DNA from: an uncultured Phascolarctobacterium sp.
GTDB taxonomy: Bacteria; Bacillota; Negativicutes; Acidaminococcales; Acidaminococcaceae
NCBI GenBank assembly: GCA_900545025.1
Contig: UQXH01000018.1
Location: 1-40,863 of the forward strand
Reading direction: 5' to 3'
Length of the DNA: 40,863 nucleotides
Under the pieces are notes generated by a model. That model ran no database searches. It saw only the letters and a program-made list of their open reading frames with translations, and had not been told where the DNA came from. This document shows positions 15,892 to 24,381 of this stretch, piece after piece (positions within the stretch are counted from its first letter, which is position 1; each line of letters starts with the position of its first letter). A program made the position numbers and the translations under genes.

Positions 15892-16788
15892 CTATTTAAC
15901 ATCGGTATCAAGGCGCGGCAAAAGCAGCTTGTTCACATCATTACTGTCAATAGCCGTGCCGATACTGCCAATATATTTATCAATAGCGTTATGAACCTTC
16001 ATCCGCTTACTGCCTAACATAATTTCGTTATTTAAGATATCTGCCAAACTCATCTTATTGTTTTTAGTAAGCTCATCCAACAGTTCCTCATTATGCTGCC
16101 ATGCCCAAAGGTCAACCAAAGGGCGCAACGGTTCCATAAAATCATCTGACAGATTAAAAGCGTTAGTCTCACTGATATGGTGGATACCCAAAGCACAGTT
16201 ATAACCATAGGCGCACAGGCTGCGCGCCACTGCCGAGCGGATAATGGCGTAGCCGTAATTTAAAGCCCCATTGACTACATCGTCTTCAAAGCGCATAAAA
16301 TCAAGACCGTAAAAAGCTTTAAAATACATCTTGGCGGCAATGGCTTCTCTGTTGCCGCAGTCTCCAGGCAGTACTTCGGCAGCCAGCTGTCCCATCCTGT
16401 TGGTTACGGCAGCAGGCGCACCTTTAAGCACCAGCGCCTGCTTCTGATTTTCCAGCTTGGCTTTTACTATCCGCTGCCACAGCAGGTTTTTAAAATGTTC
16501 TGTCAGCGCCAGCTGCTTTTTTAAAACGCCAAAGGGCCGGTAATGCCCATTGACTGGCAGCACCGTACAGCAGGGCAGACGGCTGCTGCCGCAGATAACA
16601 GTATTGACATGCTTTTCTGCCAGACACTGTAAGGTGTGTACGGAAAGTAAGGTCTGCGCATTATCTACGATTACCGTCTGCAAATCCTCCAACGGCACCT
16701 TGATAACTTCTTCCTTTTTCGTTACCAGCAGCCAGTTGTCCCTGACGGTTATTTTTTCTCCCTGAGCAACATAAAGGGTGCGGAACAT
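15892..16788 (-). CDS. cas1: Cas1 integrase, type II-C
   Basis: The 298-residue protein shows the Cas1 fold and active-site residues: E148 in CGNREAIAAKMYF, H203/H204 in GIHHISETNAFN, and the acidic residues D216/E219 of LSDDFMEPLRP. It catalyses insertion of new spacers together with Cas2, and with Cas9 assisting PAM selection in type II systems. Its start codon overlaps the 3' end of cas9 by 40 bases, and cas2 follows directly. This is a three-gene II-C operon (cas9-cas1-cas2) with neither csn2 nor cas4. Confidence 0.96.
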   Translation of the reverse strand: MFRTLYVAQGEKITVRDNWLLVTKKEEVIKVPLEDLQTVIVDNAQTLLSVHTLQCLAEKHVNTVICGSSRLPCCTVLPVNGHYRPFGVLKKQLALTEHFKNLLWQRIVKAKLENQKQALVLKGAPAAVTNRMGQLAAEVLPGDCGNREAIAAKMYFKAFYGLDFMRFEDDVVNGALNYGYAIIRSAVARSLCAYGYNCALGIHHISETNAFNLSDDFMEPLRPLVDLWAWQHNEELLDELTKNNKMSLADILNNEIMLGSKRMKVHNAIDKYIGSIGTAIDSNDVNKLLLPRLDTDVK

Positions 16789-19700
16789 TTTACTTCACCG
16801 CCCATCTGCCCTAAGATATCTACACTATGTTTTTTTATAGTATCTTTTTGTCCTATAAATTTAGGTATGGCTTTATTATTATTTTTTATGGCTATGTAAA
16901 ATATATTCTGATTAATGTTAAATACACTCTTATAATATCCACTAAATTTTAAATTTCCTTTACCGCCAATAACTTCAATATAATCATTAGCAAACAAATA
17001 CATCTTATGCTGTTTATAATCTGCCGGATTTTCTGCCGTCAAATACAGTTTTTTATCCTGCTTTCTTAAATCAGCATAACGAATGCCCCGCAGATTATTT
17101 TTGCCGTCAGTGGTTTCATAAAGCTCAATGCAGTAATAATTAGAGGAGTCATAATAATTCGCATTACCTAATGTATCTATTTTAGCTAAAGGAACGCCCT
17201 TTATTTTAGAGATTTTTTTAGGTTCACTTCCAGTAACAGTCCCCTGGAATTTTTTATTCTGTTTATAAGATACCAGCGGCATCTGCAAACCGGCAGCAAA
17301 CTGCGGATCATCTCGGTAAAAATCAGCAACTTTCTCCGCAAAACTGCTGGCGTCTTTATCCTGATAAAACTCCATACTATCATCCGTCAGACGTATATCC
17401 GCTTCACGTTCCAGATTTCTAATAATAGAAGGAATTCTCCCTTTAGCTTCCAGCAGTCTGCGAGCATAGTCTTCATTAAAGCCGTAGTACTTCTGCATCT
17501 TTCTGACAGCTTTTTCCATATAATCGGTATATTCAAAGCTTATCTGCTTATGGTGTTCACGATAAATTTTGTTCAGTTTCATATTATCGCTGGCAATTTC
17601 TACATAAGCCGGCGTCAAATTGGCAATTACCAGGGCGTCGGCGGCATGATGCAGATTATTGCTTCTGTCTTTGTCTATACTGCCCCAGCTCTTTTTATTC
17701 AGCCAATTTTTGCGCATACGAGAAGTAATAGCACCTTTGACTGCATAAACATTCTTCTTTTTCTCCTCATTGGCAAATTTAAGGTTGGCAGTCAGGTAAT
17801 TTACGATATAACGAGTAATGTAGCGGGTATCATTGATATTTCTCGATTTCCATTCTGCCAGTATTTCCGTATTATACAGATTAGGCAGCATCAGATATTT
17901 ATATTTTTTGGCAGATATCTTACCCTTTTTGAACAGTAAATTAACATTCTGCAAAAATCTGGTCTTCTGTTCTCCCTGCAGATACTGAAATGGCACCTGC
18001 TGGTGTTTTCCCTGCCTGTTAGCTCCCATATTGACCAAGGCTTTATTTTGCAGCGTATAATCCAAAATAAGCGAGAAGGGAACAATATGGTCAATATCAT
18101 AAATACCGCTTAAAACAGCATTTTCAGCAATAGGCTCTCCGCTGTATAAATCTATACCGCCCTGCTCTTGCCACAGTTTATAGCGGGCTATATCCCCTTC
18201 TTTTACTTCGCCTTCTTTACGCAGTCCCAACTCTACAATCTTTTCAGCTATTTTCTGCCGCGTTTTTTCATTATCACGCATCATCTTAGTCAGTTTCATG
18301 CGTTCGCTTACACTGCGTCCTAAATCATCGGCAACCTCGATATTGATATATTCTGGTGAACCATAGCGACGGATAATAGCATTCAAAACCTTGCGTGTTT
18401 CATTGATAGCTTTAAAAACAACGATGTTTTTGGTAATTTCTTCATCCTGCTTCATAGTCAGCGGCGGCAAAAGCAAATGCTTTTCCTGCGGCTGCTGTTC
18501 GGCAGCTCTCTCTTTTAATCTGCGTGCCTGAAAATTACCGTAAGTTTCGCCATGTTTAAACGCACTGATAGCTTCCAGCATATATTTTTCACATACGCTT
18601 GCCGTACCGCCAAATTTTCTGCGCAGCATCGCTTCCTGCAATGCTTTGTTCCAGCCAGCTTTTGCCAGAGCCTGCTTTCTGCGGCGAGGAGTTATATTTT
18701 CTGAAAGAATTCTGCACAGCTGCTGCAATCTGGAAGGATGCTCCAAATCAAACTGATTTTCTGTAATAAGTTCCGTATAATCATAGCCGCATTGTTCTAA
18801 TACTGATTTTAAAACTTTCAGTGTCTTAACAGTGTCCGGTATCTTAACTTCCAGCTTACCCGGTTTACGCATTTCCAAGCCATGTTTTTTCAGCAGCTTT
18901 TTCAAGTCGCTTTCCGTCATACCGCCGTTAAACAGCGTCGTATTGATAATATTCTCTGCCGCATCTTCCGGCAGAATTATCTCTCCCGTAGCAGTATCGA
19001 CAAAGCTCATCTGCGACAGACAATTAACCAGAGAATAAATATCGGCAAGCACTGTACTGCGAAAGGCTCTGTCCTCTGTTTTGTAGAACATACATTTTCC
19101 CAATGTATCTAAAAAGCCCATAAATTTACGGTCTTTATCATTGGGATTGCCGGGGCCGGTTTCAAAATCACGCTGAGCAAAAATTATCTTATCGCATAAG
19201 AAAGTTATGTTATCATCAGTCAGCTGCGGATAAAATTCCTGCTGCCTGCGCAGGATGGCAAGCAGTTCTTCCCTGACATATTCCCTTTTTATCAGAATAT
19301 ATCTTTCACCATTTTTATGATTATGATAGTCTGTAAATTCAGTTTCTGTTTTAAACTTCTCATCATGGAGCAGCATATCTGCTACACTTTTATAGCCGCC
19401 ATCATGATAACATTTTTCAAAATCACTTAAGCCGGTTTTAATTAAACCTGCATCTTTATCGTTATTTTCATCTTCATAAAATTCTCGGTAACCTCTATGA
19501 TTACAGATATGGATAATACAGTCGGCAATTTCCTCCGGCGTAAGTTTTTCCGTAAGGCCTTTCAGTCTTGTCTCTAATACATTTTGATTACCGTTTACTT
19601 CCTGCCATGCCTGTAATTTTTCTTTAGAAATCAGACCTATTTTCTGCAAAAAGAATTTTGCTCTGTCCTTCCTGTGCTTACGCCGTCTGATAAGTCTGCG

Positions 19701-19886
19701 TACAGAACGGTAGGCTCTGCGTTCCTGACTCAAGCTTGCTTTTCTATCTGCAGTTTCACCAGAGTCAAACAGTCTTGCTCCTAATGTCTCAATACGTGCA
19801 TCCTCGTCATTAGTTCGAGAGACGACTGCAAAACCAACTGAGCCAACTCCGATATCTAAGCCAATACCATATTTCCGCTTCATCAT
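16749..19886 (-). CDS. cas9: Cas9, type II-C (1045 residues)
   Basis: The start is placed at ATG 19886, which has AAAGGGAG upstream and lies downstream of the predicted promoter. An in-frame GTG at 19919 would fall at or before the transcription start. RuvC-I has D11 in GIGLDIGVGSVGF. An arginine-rich bridge helix follows (RRAYRSVRRLIRRRKHRKD, about 55-73). RuvC-II has E517 in NIEVADDLG. The HNH domain has YDIDHIVPFS with D599 and H600, then NKALVNMGANRQGK. RuvC-III has HHAADALVIANL with D750. The PAM-interacting domain makes up the rest. All catalytic residues are present, so it should be an active nuclease. The compact size without a large REC insertion fits II-C, as does the cas9-cas1-cas2 order. 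Confidence 0.97.
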   Translation of the reverse strand: MMKRKYGIGLDIGVGSVGFAVVSRTNDEDARIETLGARLFDSGETADRKASLSQERRAYRSVRRLIRRRKHRKDRAKFFLQKIGLISKEKLQAWQEVNGNQNVLETRLKGLTEKLTPEEIADCIIHICNHRGYREFYEDENNDKDAGLIKTGLSDFEKCYHDGGYKSVADMLLHDEKFKTETEFTDYHNHKNGERYILIKREYVREELLAILRRQQEFYPQLTDDNITFLCDKIIFAQRDFETGPGNPNDKDRKFMGFLDTLGKCMFYKTEDRAFRSTVLADIYSLVNCLSQMSFVDTATGEIILPEDAAENIINTTLFNGGMTESDLKKLLKKHGLEMRKPGKLEVKIPDTVKTLKVLKSVLEQCGYDYTELITENQFDLEHPSRLQQLCRILSENITPRRRKQALAKAGWNKALQEAMLRRKFGGTASVCEKYMLEAISAFKHGETYGNFQARRLKERAAEQQPQEKHLLLPPLTMKQDEEITKNIVVFKAINETRKVLNAIIRRYGSPEYINIEVADDLGRSVSERMKLTKMMRDNEKTRQKIAEKIVELGLRKEGEVKEGDIARYKLWQEQGGIDLYSGEPIAENAVLSGIYDIDHIVPFSLILDYTLQNKALVNMGANRQGKHQQVPFQYLQGEQKTRFLQNVNLLFKKGKISAKKYKYLMLPNLYNTEILAEWKSRNINDTRYITRYIVNYLTANLKFANEEKKKNVYAVKGAITSRMRKNWLNKKSWGSIDKDRSNNLHHAADALVIANLTPAYVEIASDNMKLNKIYREHHKQISFEYTDYMEKAVRKMQKYYGFNEDYARRLLEAKGRIPSIIRNLEREADIRLTDDSMEFYQDKDASSFAEKVADFYRDDPQFAAGLQMPLVSYKQNKKFQGTVTGSEPKKISKIKGVPLAKIDTLGNANYYDSSNYYCIELYETTDGKNNLRGIRYADLRKQDKKLYLTAENPADYKQHKMYLFANDYIEVIGGKGNLKFSGYYKSVFNINQNIFYIAIKNNNKAIPKFIGQKDTIKKHSVDILGQMGGEVKCSAPFMLLREKK

Positions 19887-19903
19887 AATAAACTCCCTTT
19901 CCG

Positions 19904-19932
19904 TATATATTATTGACACCTCTAAATAACAA
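19904..19932 (-). promoter_or_regulatory. cas9 promoter
   Basis: On the minus strand TTGTTA (19932-19927), 17 bases and TATATA (19909-19904) precede cas9. An alternative pair is TTAACA (19938-19933), 18 bases and AATAAT (19914-19909). Either places the start just before the ribosome site, giving a very short leader. It interleaves with the divergent promoter at 19913-19941. Confidence 0.6.
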
Positions 19933-19941
19933 TGTTAAAAT
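19913..19941 (+). promoter_or_regulatory. Promoter P1 for a long tracrRNA form
   Basis: TTGACA (19913-19918), 17 bases and TAAAAT (19936-19941) make a near-consensus promoter pointing away from cas9. The predicted start is near 19948. The transcript would contain both anti-repeat copies and the tracrRNA tail. Confidence 0.65.
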
Positions 19942-19968
19942 TGAAATAAGCTTAGGGTTATTATTGTG

Positions 19969-20035
19969 TAGGTTCATCAATATCCAACAGAGACCATTTA
20001 TTGACAAATCTTTATAGGTTCATCAATATCCAACA
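19969..20035 (+). repeat. Duplicated 21-base anti-repeat core
   Basis: The 21 bases beginning TAGGTTCATC and ending TATCCAACA occur twice, at 19969-19989 and 20015-20035. They are separated by a 25-base segment that contains TTGACA. The first copy lacks the downstream tracrRNA body. On the minus strand the two copies look like degenerate CRISPR repeats missing the GTTTTAG end. Confidence 0.85.
20001..20029 (+). promoter_or_regulatory. Possible promoter P2 for a short tracrRNA form
   Basis: A consensus TTGACA (20001-20006) is followed after 17 bases by a weak CAATAT (20024-20029). The start would be near 20036, leaving only the lower anti-repeat stem in the RNA. The poor -10 makes this tentative. 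Confidence 0.35.
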
Positions 20036-20196
20036 ATAGTTCTAAGATAAGGCCTTATGTGCCGTAGGGTATAGCGGTATCCCGAATAATTCCGCTCTTT
20101 GCTTATTCAGCCGTTACCAATAGTAACGGCTTCTATGTTTTTCAATATCATTATTTATATTGTATCATTTTTTGTATTCTTATACTATTCTGTTAT

Positions 20197-20225
20197 AAAA
20201 AAGACACCCTAACGGGTGTCTTTTT
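20197..20225. terminator. Bidirectional terminator between tracrRNA and usp
   Basis: AAAAAAGACACCC-TAAC-GGGTGTCTTTTT forms a perfect stem with A/T tracts. It ends the minus-strand usp transcript (stop codon at 20242) and would also back up the tracrRNA terminator. It matches the terminator at 14511-14539 at every base outside the 4-base loop. Confidence 0.88.
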
Positions 20226-20241
20226 ATTTTGCTTATTAAGC

Positions 20242-20658
20242 TTATTTCACGATAGTAACAGGCACATCGGCATTTTCTACAATTACCTGACTGACGCTGT
20301 TTTTAAACAGCCCTTCCAGCATGCCAAAGCCTCTGCTGCCCAGTACGATTGCATCGCATTTTTCAGTTTTTTCAGCCCGCAGGATGTGCTCGGCGATATT
20401 GCCGCCTTTTTCCAGCAGATAGGAAGCGGGAATACCGCTGCCGCTGAGCACCGCCCTGGCCGCATCAAGCACTTCGTCGCCAATCTGCGCCACCAGGCAG
20501 TCGCCCTGCTGGATGACCGCCGTGCTGAACAGCTCGCGCTGCGCCACGGTCATAATCACCAGGCTGCCGCCGCTGAGCTTTGCCAGCGCCGCCGCATATT
20601 CCAACGCGCGCCACGAATATTCCGTGCCGTCGATAGGCACCAGTATCCGTTCCAGCAT
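20242..20658 (-). CDS. Universal stress protein (UspA family), variant ATP motif
   Basis: The 138-residue protein begins ERILVPIDGTEYSWRALEYA and ends DVPVTIVK, the standard UspA alpha/beta fold. The nucleotide motif G-2X-G-9X-G-S/T reads GSRG, nine residues, then NS, so the last glycine is asparagine. ATP binding may be weakened. It lies 4 bases downstream of a second usp gene in the same direction. Its role is probably stress survival; no partner can be named. Confidence 0.9.
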   Translation of the reverse strand: MLERILVPIDGTEYSWRALEYAAALAKLSGGSLVIMTVAQRELFSTAVIQQGDCLVAQIGDEVLDAARAVLSGSGIPASYLLEKGGNIAEHILRAEKTEKCDAIVLGSRGFGMLEGLFKNSVSQVIVENADVPVTIVK

Positions 20659-20662
20659 AAGC

Positions 20663-21100
20663 TTATTTTACAATCAGTACGGGTACGCCCGCATACTGAG
20701 CAACCTTGGAGCTTACGCTGCCCAGGAAGAATTCAGCAATGCCGGACAGGCCGCGGCTACCGATAACGATAGCGTCGCAGTTGGATTTTTTGGACAGAGC
20801 GATGATACGCTCGGACGGATGGCCGACCTCGAGGCAGTATTCTACTTTGCCTTTGTATTCAGACAGTCTTTCCTGAGCCATTTCCAATACCCTGTCGCCA
20901 ACTTTTTCCAATTCGCTGTTGCCTTGGGTAATAGTTGCGTTATCCAGGGGAACTGCCAGAAGCGCTGCATTATTATACGGCTGGATTACATTGACTACCG
21001 TCAGCTGGCTGTCAAATTTGGAGCCGATCTCGATAGCGTTGGTAAGTGCACGCCAGGAGCCTTCACTGCCGTCTACAGGAATAAGGATATTTTTAAACAT
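20663..21100 (-). CDS. Universal stress protein (UspA family), ATP-binding type
   Basis: The 145-residue protein has the UspA start FKNILIPVDGSEGSWRAL and a complete ATP motif GSRG-LSGIAEFFL-GS near the C-terminus. It ends AGVPVLIVK. The ATG follows CATGGAGGTG. It is the first gene of a two-gene usp unit; 138 bases of intergenic sequence upstream (21101-21238) should contain its promoter. Confidence 0.92.
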   Translation of the reverse strand: MFKNILIPVDGSEGSWRALTNAIEIGSKFDSQLTVVNVIQPYNNAALLAVPLDNATITQGNSELEKVGDRVLEMAQERLSEYKGKVEYCLEVGHPSERIIALSKKSNCDAIVIGSRGLSGIAEFFLGSVSSKVAQYAGVPVLIVK

Positions 21101-21238
21101 AGTAAAACACCTCCATGAAATTAAGGCCGTCTGTCGTCATAACGGTCGGGTTATGTATGTACAGATCTTATCTTCTGCCTTTTCAGCTTATTTTTATATA
21201 TTTATATTCTGTAACCGCGGTAAAATTCCTGCCGGATT

Positions 21239-21622
21239 TTATTCTCTGCCGCGATTTTTTCTTGCGTTATGGATGCGCTGAGATTTCTTGCTGAATTTTT
21301 TCTCCTCGCGGGTCAGCTGCGCAACCTCGCTGGGCGCCGGTTTATCATCCAGAAAGCTTTCGCCTTTGAAAAAGCGGTAGTAGATGAGGATGAAAGCGAT
21401 AACCGCCATCGGCGCTGCACCTACGAAGTAACGGTAGTCGCCGGATGCGATGGTGATAAAGTCATAGAAGATGATGCAGGCCGGTACCAGGATAATCTGT
21501 CCCAGACGGCTGGCAAAACCCTCCTTGCCCATAAAGCGCACTACCATGCCATAGGCTAAAAAGGCCACGGCAAAGGACACGATGGACATATACACAAGAA
21601 AGAAGAAAAACTCAAAATTCAT
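21239..21622 (-). CDS. Small membrane protein of unknown function
   Basis: I do not recognise this 127-residue protein. It shows three or four hydrophobic helices (about 4-28, 39-56, 65-84) and a hydrophilic, basic C-terminal tail (about 100-127, KKFSKKSQRIHNARKNRGRE), probably cytoplasmic. The ATG follows AAGGAGG at good spacing. It is 17 bases downstream of the flavoprotein gene and likely cotranscribed with it. Confidence 0.75.
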   Translation of the reverse strand: MNFEFFFFLVYMSIVSFAVAFLAYGMVVRFMGKEGFASRLGQIILVPACIIFYDFITIASGDYRYFVGAAPMAVIAFILIYYRFFKGESFLDDKPAPSEVAQLTREEKKFSKKSQRIHNARKNRGRE

Positions 21623-21639
21623 ACTGCTATACAGCCTCC

Positions 21640-23019
21640 TTATTTTTCACTGCGTCTGCCGATAGCCCGCGCCGCCCAGACACCGCTGGCACTGGCCTGG
21701 GACAGGCCCCTCGTGATACCTGCGCCGTCGCCGACAGCGAACATATTGGGCAGCTTTGTTTCCAGGTTGCCGTCCAGTTCAAGACGGGCGCTGTAAAACT
21801 TGACCTCTACCCCGTACAGCAGGGTATCCGCGTTTGCCATGCCGGGGGCTATCTTATCCAGAGCGTAAATCATCTCTATAATATCATCTAACTGGCGTTT
21901 TGGCAAAACAAGGCTTAAATCGCCTGGCGTTGCTGACAGCGTTGGCTTGGTAAAGCTTTTCGCCATGCGCTTCTCGTCGGTGCGACGCCCCTTGATTAAA
22001 TCGCCGAAGCGCTGCACCAGCACGCCGCCTCCCAGCATATTGGAGAAAGAAGCGATACGCTTGCCGTACTGCAGCGGCTCATGGAACGGCTCGGTAAATT
22101 TGTTGCTGACCAGCAGGGCAAAATTAGTATTATTGCTGTGCAGCTTGGGGTCGCGGAAGCTGTGGCCGTTGACGGTGATGATGCCGTCGGTGTTTTCCGC
22201 CACCACATAGCCGTAAGGATTCATGCAGAAGGTACGCACCAGGTCGTTGTACTGCTGGGTGCGGTACAGGATCTTCGCCTCGTACACCTCGTCGGTAATA
22301 TGCTTAAAGACCTGGGCAGGCACTTCTACGCGCACGCCTACATCCACCTGGTTGTTGATAAAGCTGAGCCCCAGCTCGCGGCACTGCTGACTGTACCATT
22401 CGGCGCCGGCGCGTCCCGGGGCGGCAATAAGGTACTTGCAGCACACGTCTTCCTGCCCGTCCTCCAGTGTCAGGGCGAAGGTACCGTCATCTGCCACCTT
22501 GATTTCCTGCACGGGCGTATTGCAGCGAATCTCCACTTTCTCCCGCAGGAATTTATAAATATTTTCCATGATGATAAGGTTGTTTTCCGTACCCAGATGG
22601 CGCACCTTGGCATTGAGCAGGTGCAGGTCATAGCGCAGCGCCTTAGCGCCGATAGTGCTGTTGCGGGTAGAAAAATATTCTCCCGGCGCGCCGTGCCGGC
22701 AGTTCAGCTCGTCCACATAGTCGATAAGCTTGACAACCTCTGCTTCCGGCACATATTCGCTAAGCCAGCCGCCGAACTCGGTAGTAAAATTGTACTTGCC
22801 GTCCGAAAAGGCTCCCGCACCGCCGAAGCCGCGCATAATGCTGCAGGGCTTACAGTTGATGCAGTGATCCACCTTTTTCGCTGCCAGCGGGCACAGACGT
22901 TTATCTATGGGGTTGCCAGCTTCCAGGATGATAACCTTCAGCGCGGGATATTTCAGCGTAAATTCATAAGCGGCAAAAATAGCCGCCGGACCGCCGCCGA
23001 TAATGGCTACATCATACAT
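21640..23019 (-). CDS. FAD-dependent oxidoreductase, COG2509 type
   Basis: The 459-residue protein starts with the dinucleotide-binding motif VAIIGGGPAAIFAAYE. It has a cysteine pair in CINCKPCSIMRGFGGAGAFSDG (about 53-74) and the C-terminal FAD motif MFAVGDGAGITRGLSQASASG. This is the uncharacterised FAD-dependent dehydrogenase group related to HI0933/GidA-like flavoproteins. The substrate is unknown. The gene lies 18 bases after the DUF697-like gene and before a small membrane protein, forming a three-gene unit. Confidence 0.87.
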   Translation of the reverse strand: MYDVAIIGGGPAAIFAAYEFTLKYPALKVIILEAGNPIDKRLCPLAAKKVDHCINCKPCSIMRGFGGAGAFSDGKYNFTTEFGGWLSEYVPEAEVVKLIDYVDELNCRHGAPGEYFSTRNSTIGAKALRYDLHLLNAKVRHLGTENNLIIMENIYKFLREKVEIRCNTPVQEIKVADDGTFALTLEDGQEDVCCKYLIAAPGRAGAEWYSQQCRELGLSFINNQVDVGVRVEVPAQVFKHITDEVYEAKILYRTQQYNDLVRTFCMNPYGYVVAENTDGIITVNGHSFRDPKLHSNNTNFALLVSNKFTEPFHEPLQYGKRIASFSNMLGGGVLVQRFGDLIKGRRTDEKRMAKSFTKPTLSATPGDLSLVLPKRQLDDIIEMIYALDKIAPGMANADTLLYGVEVKFYSARLELDGNLETKLPNMFAVGDGAGITRGLSQASASGVWAARAIGRRSEK

Positions 23020-23037
23020 AATACTTCCCCCTCTTCC

Positions 23038-23562
23038 TTATAAATCATATTTCTTGTGTTCATCTCCTAAAGGCTCATCCTTCTTAGGATTACCGGTAAA
23101 CAGGTCCAGATTGCGTCTGGCGCATTCCATAGCGTCGTCATACACGGTCTTAAAGGCGCTCAGATCATCGGGCTTGCCGGCCTTGAGCCATTCTGTAACC
23201 ACGCGCCCCAGCGCATAGGTGGTACCTACGGCTACAGGTATCTGCAGCGGCGGGAAAGGAATCAGCGTCGTCAGCGTGCTGCCGACAAAATATGCCCCCA
23301 GCGAGCCTAAGATGCCTACGGCAGCCTGTTCGCTGATTTTTTCTTCATACACCTGTCCTAATTTGATAATCATGTAGATTTCATTGGCAATCAGGCTCAT
23401 GGTACCCAAAAGCGGCGCTACCACGATGACGCCGGCACGGGCAGCAGCCCAGCGGCACAGACTCTCCGCCTCCTCGGCGCGCGCTCTGTCGTCGATAACG
23501 ACAACGTCTTCCGCCGTCCTTACTTCTTCCTGTTCGTAATTAAATTTATCCTGCTGTGTCAT
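23038..23562 (-). CDS. DUF697-like membrane-associated protein
   Basis: The 174-residue protein has a charged N-terminal region (1-35). Helical hydrophobic segments follow, rich in glycine and alanine (about 40-60 and 82-120: VAPLLGTMSLIANEIYMI, LGSLGAYFVGSTLTTLIPFPP). It ends with a hydrophilic tail. This pattern resembles DUF697/YcjF-type domains, but the assignment is tentative. The ATG follows AAGGAGG. It is the first gene of the unit with the flavoprotein. Confidence 0.7.
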   Translation of the reverse strand: MTQQDKFNYEQEEVRTAEDVVVIDDRARAEEAESLCRWAAARAGVIVVAPLLGTMSLIANEIYMIIKLGQVYEEKISEQAAVGILGSLGAYFVGSTLTTLIPFPPLQIPVAVGTTYALGRVVTEWLKAGKPDDLSAFKTVYDDAMECARRNLDLFTGNPKKDEPLGDEHKKYDL

Positions 23563-23653
23563 AGCTAAAACCTCCTTGGCGGTGGTAAAACATCCCAGCA
23601 GTATTTATTCGCAGCAGCAGCGTCAAACTCCTGCCGGAAAAATACTCCGGCAC

Positions 23654-23680
23654 AAAAAAACCGCAGCCTGCAGGCTGCGG
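23654..23680 (-). terminator. Terminator after the DUF190 gene
   Basis: The perfect palindromic stem CCGCAGCC-TGCA-GGCTGCGG is followed on the minus strand by seven T residues. It lies 24 bases downstream of the stop codon at 23705. Confidence 0.92.
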
Positions 23681-23704
23681 TCCCAATCTTGAAAAGACAG
23701 TTTC

Positions 23705-24085
23705 CTACTGCTCCTTGCCGTAGCGTTCAGCAATTCTCCCACGGATATAATCCGTTACCAGATAATTGCTTTCTTCTACCAGCACCAGCGCATGTGTGGC
23801 GTGTTCTTCCAGGAAAGGCAGTATTTTGGCAATATTTTCCTTGCTGTCAACAATCTCGATAATGACAGGCAGATTGGCGTTGCCGCTGACAAAGCTGCTG
23901 ATGACTCTGTTCACCCCGCGCAGCTTGCTGGCATACCCTTCTATACCCTTCATAACCGTGCCGCCCGCAAGTCCCAGTTCACGGGCCTTGTTGATAATTG
24001 CTTTATACAGGGGTTCGTCGTCTAACATGACATCTTCACCGGTATAAACTTTTAAAAAGGTTATCTTCCTGAATTCGTGCTGCAT
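23705..24085 (-). CDS. DUF190 family protein
   Basis: With the start at ATG 24085 (GAGGGTGA upstream) the protein has 126 residues and matches DUF190. Seen are KVYTGEDVMLDDEPLYKAI (about 11-29), GLAGGTVMKGIEGYA, NLPVIIEIVDSKENI and a C-terminal DYIRGRIAERYGKE. DUF190 proteins have a PII-like fold and are often encoded beside the fluoride exporter crcB; no crcB is present here. An in-frame extension of 16 codons upstream lacks a ribosome site. Confidence 0.88.
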   Translation of the reverse strand: MQHEFRKITFLKVYTGEDVMLDDEPLYKAIINKARELGLAGGTVMKGIEGYASKLRGVNRVISSFVSGNANLPVIIEIVDSKENIAKILPFLEEHATHALVLVEESNYLVTDYIRGRIAERYGKEQ

Positions 24086-24381
24086 ACACTTCACCCTCTC
24101 TAAATAGAAGATAAACGTCCAACTAACATTCATCTGTAAGTAATTATAACACTTTTAAAAACTATATGTAAGAGGCGAGCTTCATCCACCATAAAAAAAT
24201 AATTTTTTCGCACAAAACACTAAATATAGGCAGGAATTTTTAAAGGCATGTAGAATACAACATATAGAAAAACAAAGAAGCTATTCACCAACAAACACAG
24301 AACATCTTGTGTAATATCCGGACGACTGTGGTCGTCGGGTTGATATAGATGGCATGAAATTAAAATTTGGGAGGGATGCAT

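Larger units (their letters stand above)
19949..20142 (+). ncRNA. tracrRNA of the II-C system, with duplicated anti-repeat
   Basis: The functional anti-repeat spans about 20015-20048. It shares TTCATCAATATCCAACA with the repeat complement, then diverges to ATAGTTCTAAGAT, which pairs with the GTTTTAG end of the repeat with a bulge. The tail follows with AAGGCCTTATG and GCCGTAGGGTATAGCGG segments. It ends in the terminator GCCGTTAC-CAATA-GTAACGGC (20110-20130) and a T-rich run to about 20142. A second partial anti-repeat copy lies at 19969-19992. A short form could start near 20036 and a long form near 19948. The gene is divergent from cas9, which is a common II-C arrangement. Confidence 0.9.

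Noticed and set aside
19887..19919. GTG start for cas9 at 19919, adding 11 residues
   Set aside because: The ribosome site AAAGGGAG lies just before ATG 19886, and the predicted transcription start falls downstream of the GTG. Known Cas9 proteins begin close to the RuvC-I strand.
19969..20035. The two anti-repeat copies read on the minus strand as a mini CRISPR array guiding Cas9 to its own promoter
   Set aside because: Both copies lack the GTTTTAG end needed for tracrRNA pairing. The 3' end of the intervening sequence, which would be the seed, does not match the cas9 promoter; only an internal TGTCAATAA is shared, because both contain TTGACA on the other strand.
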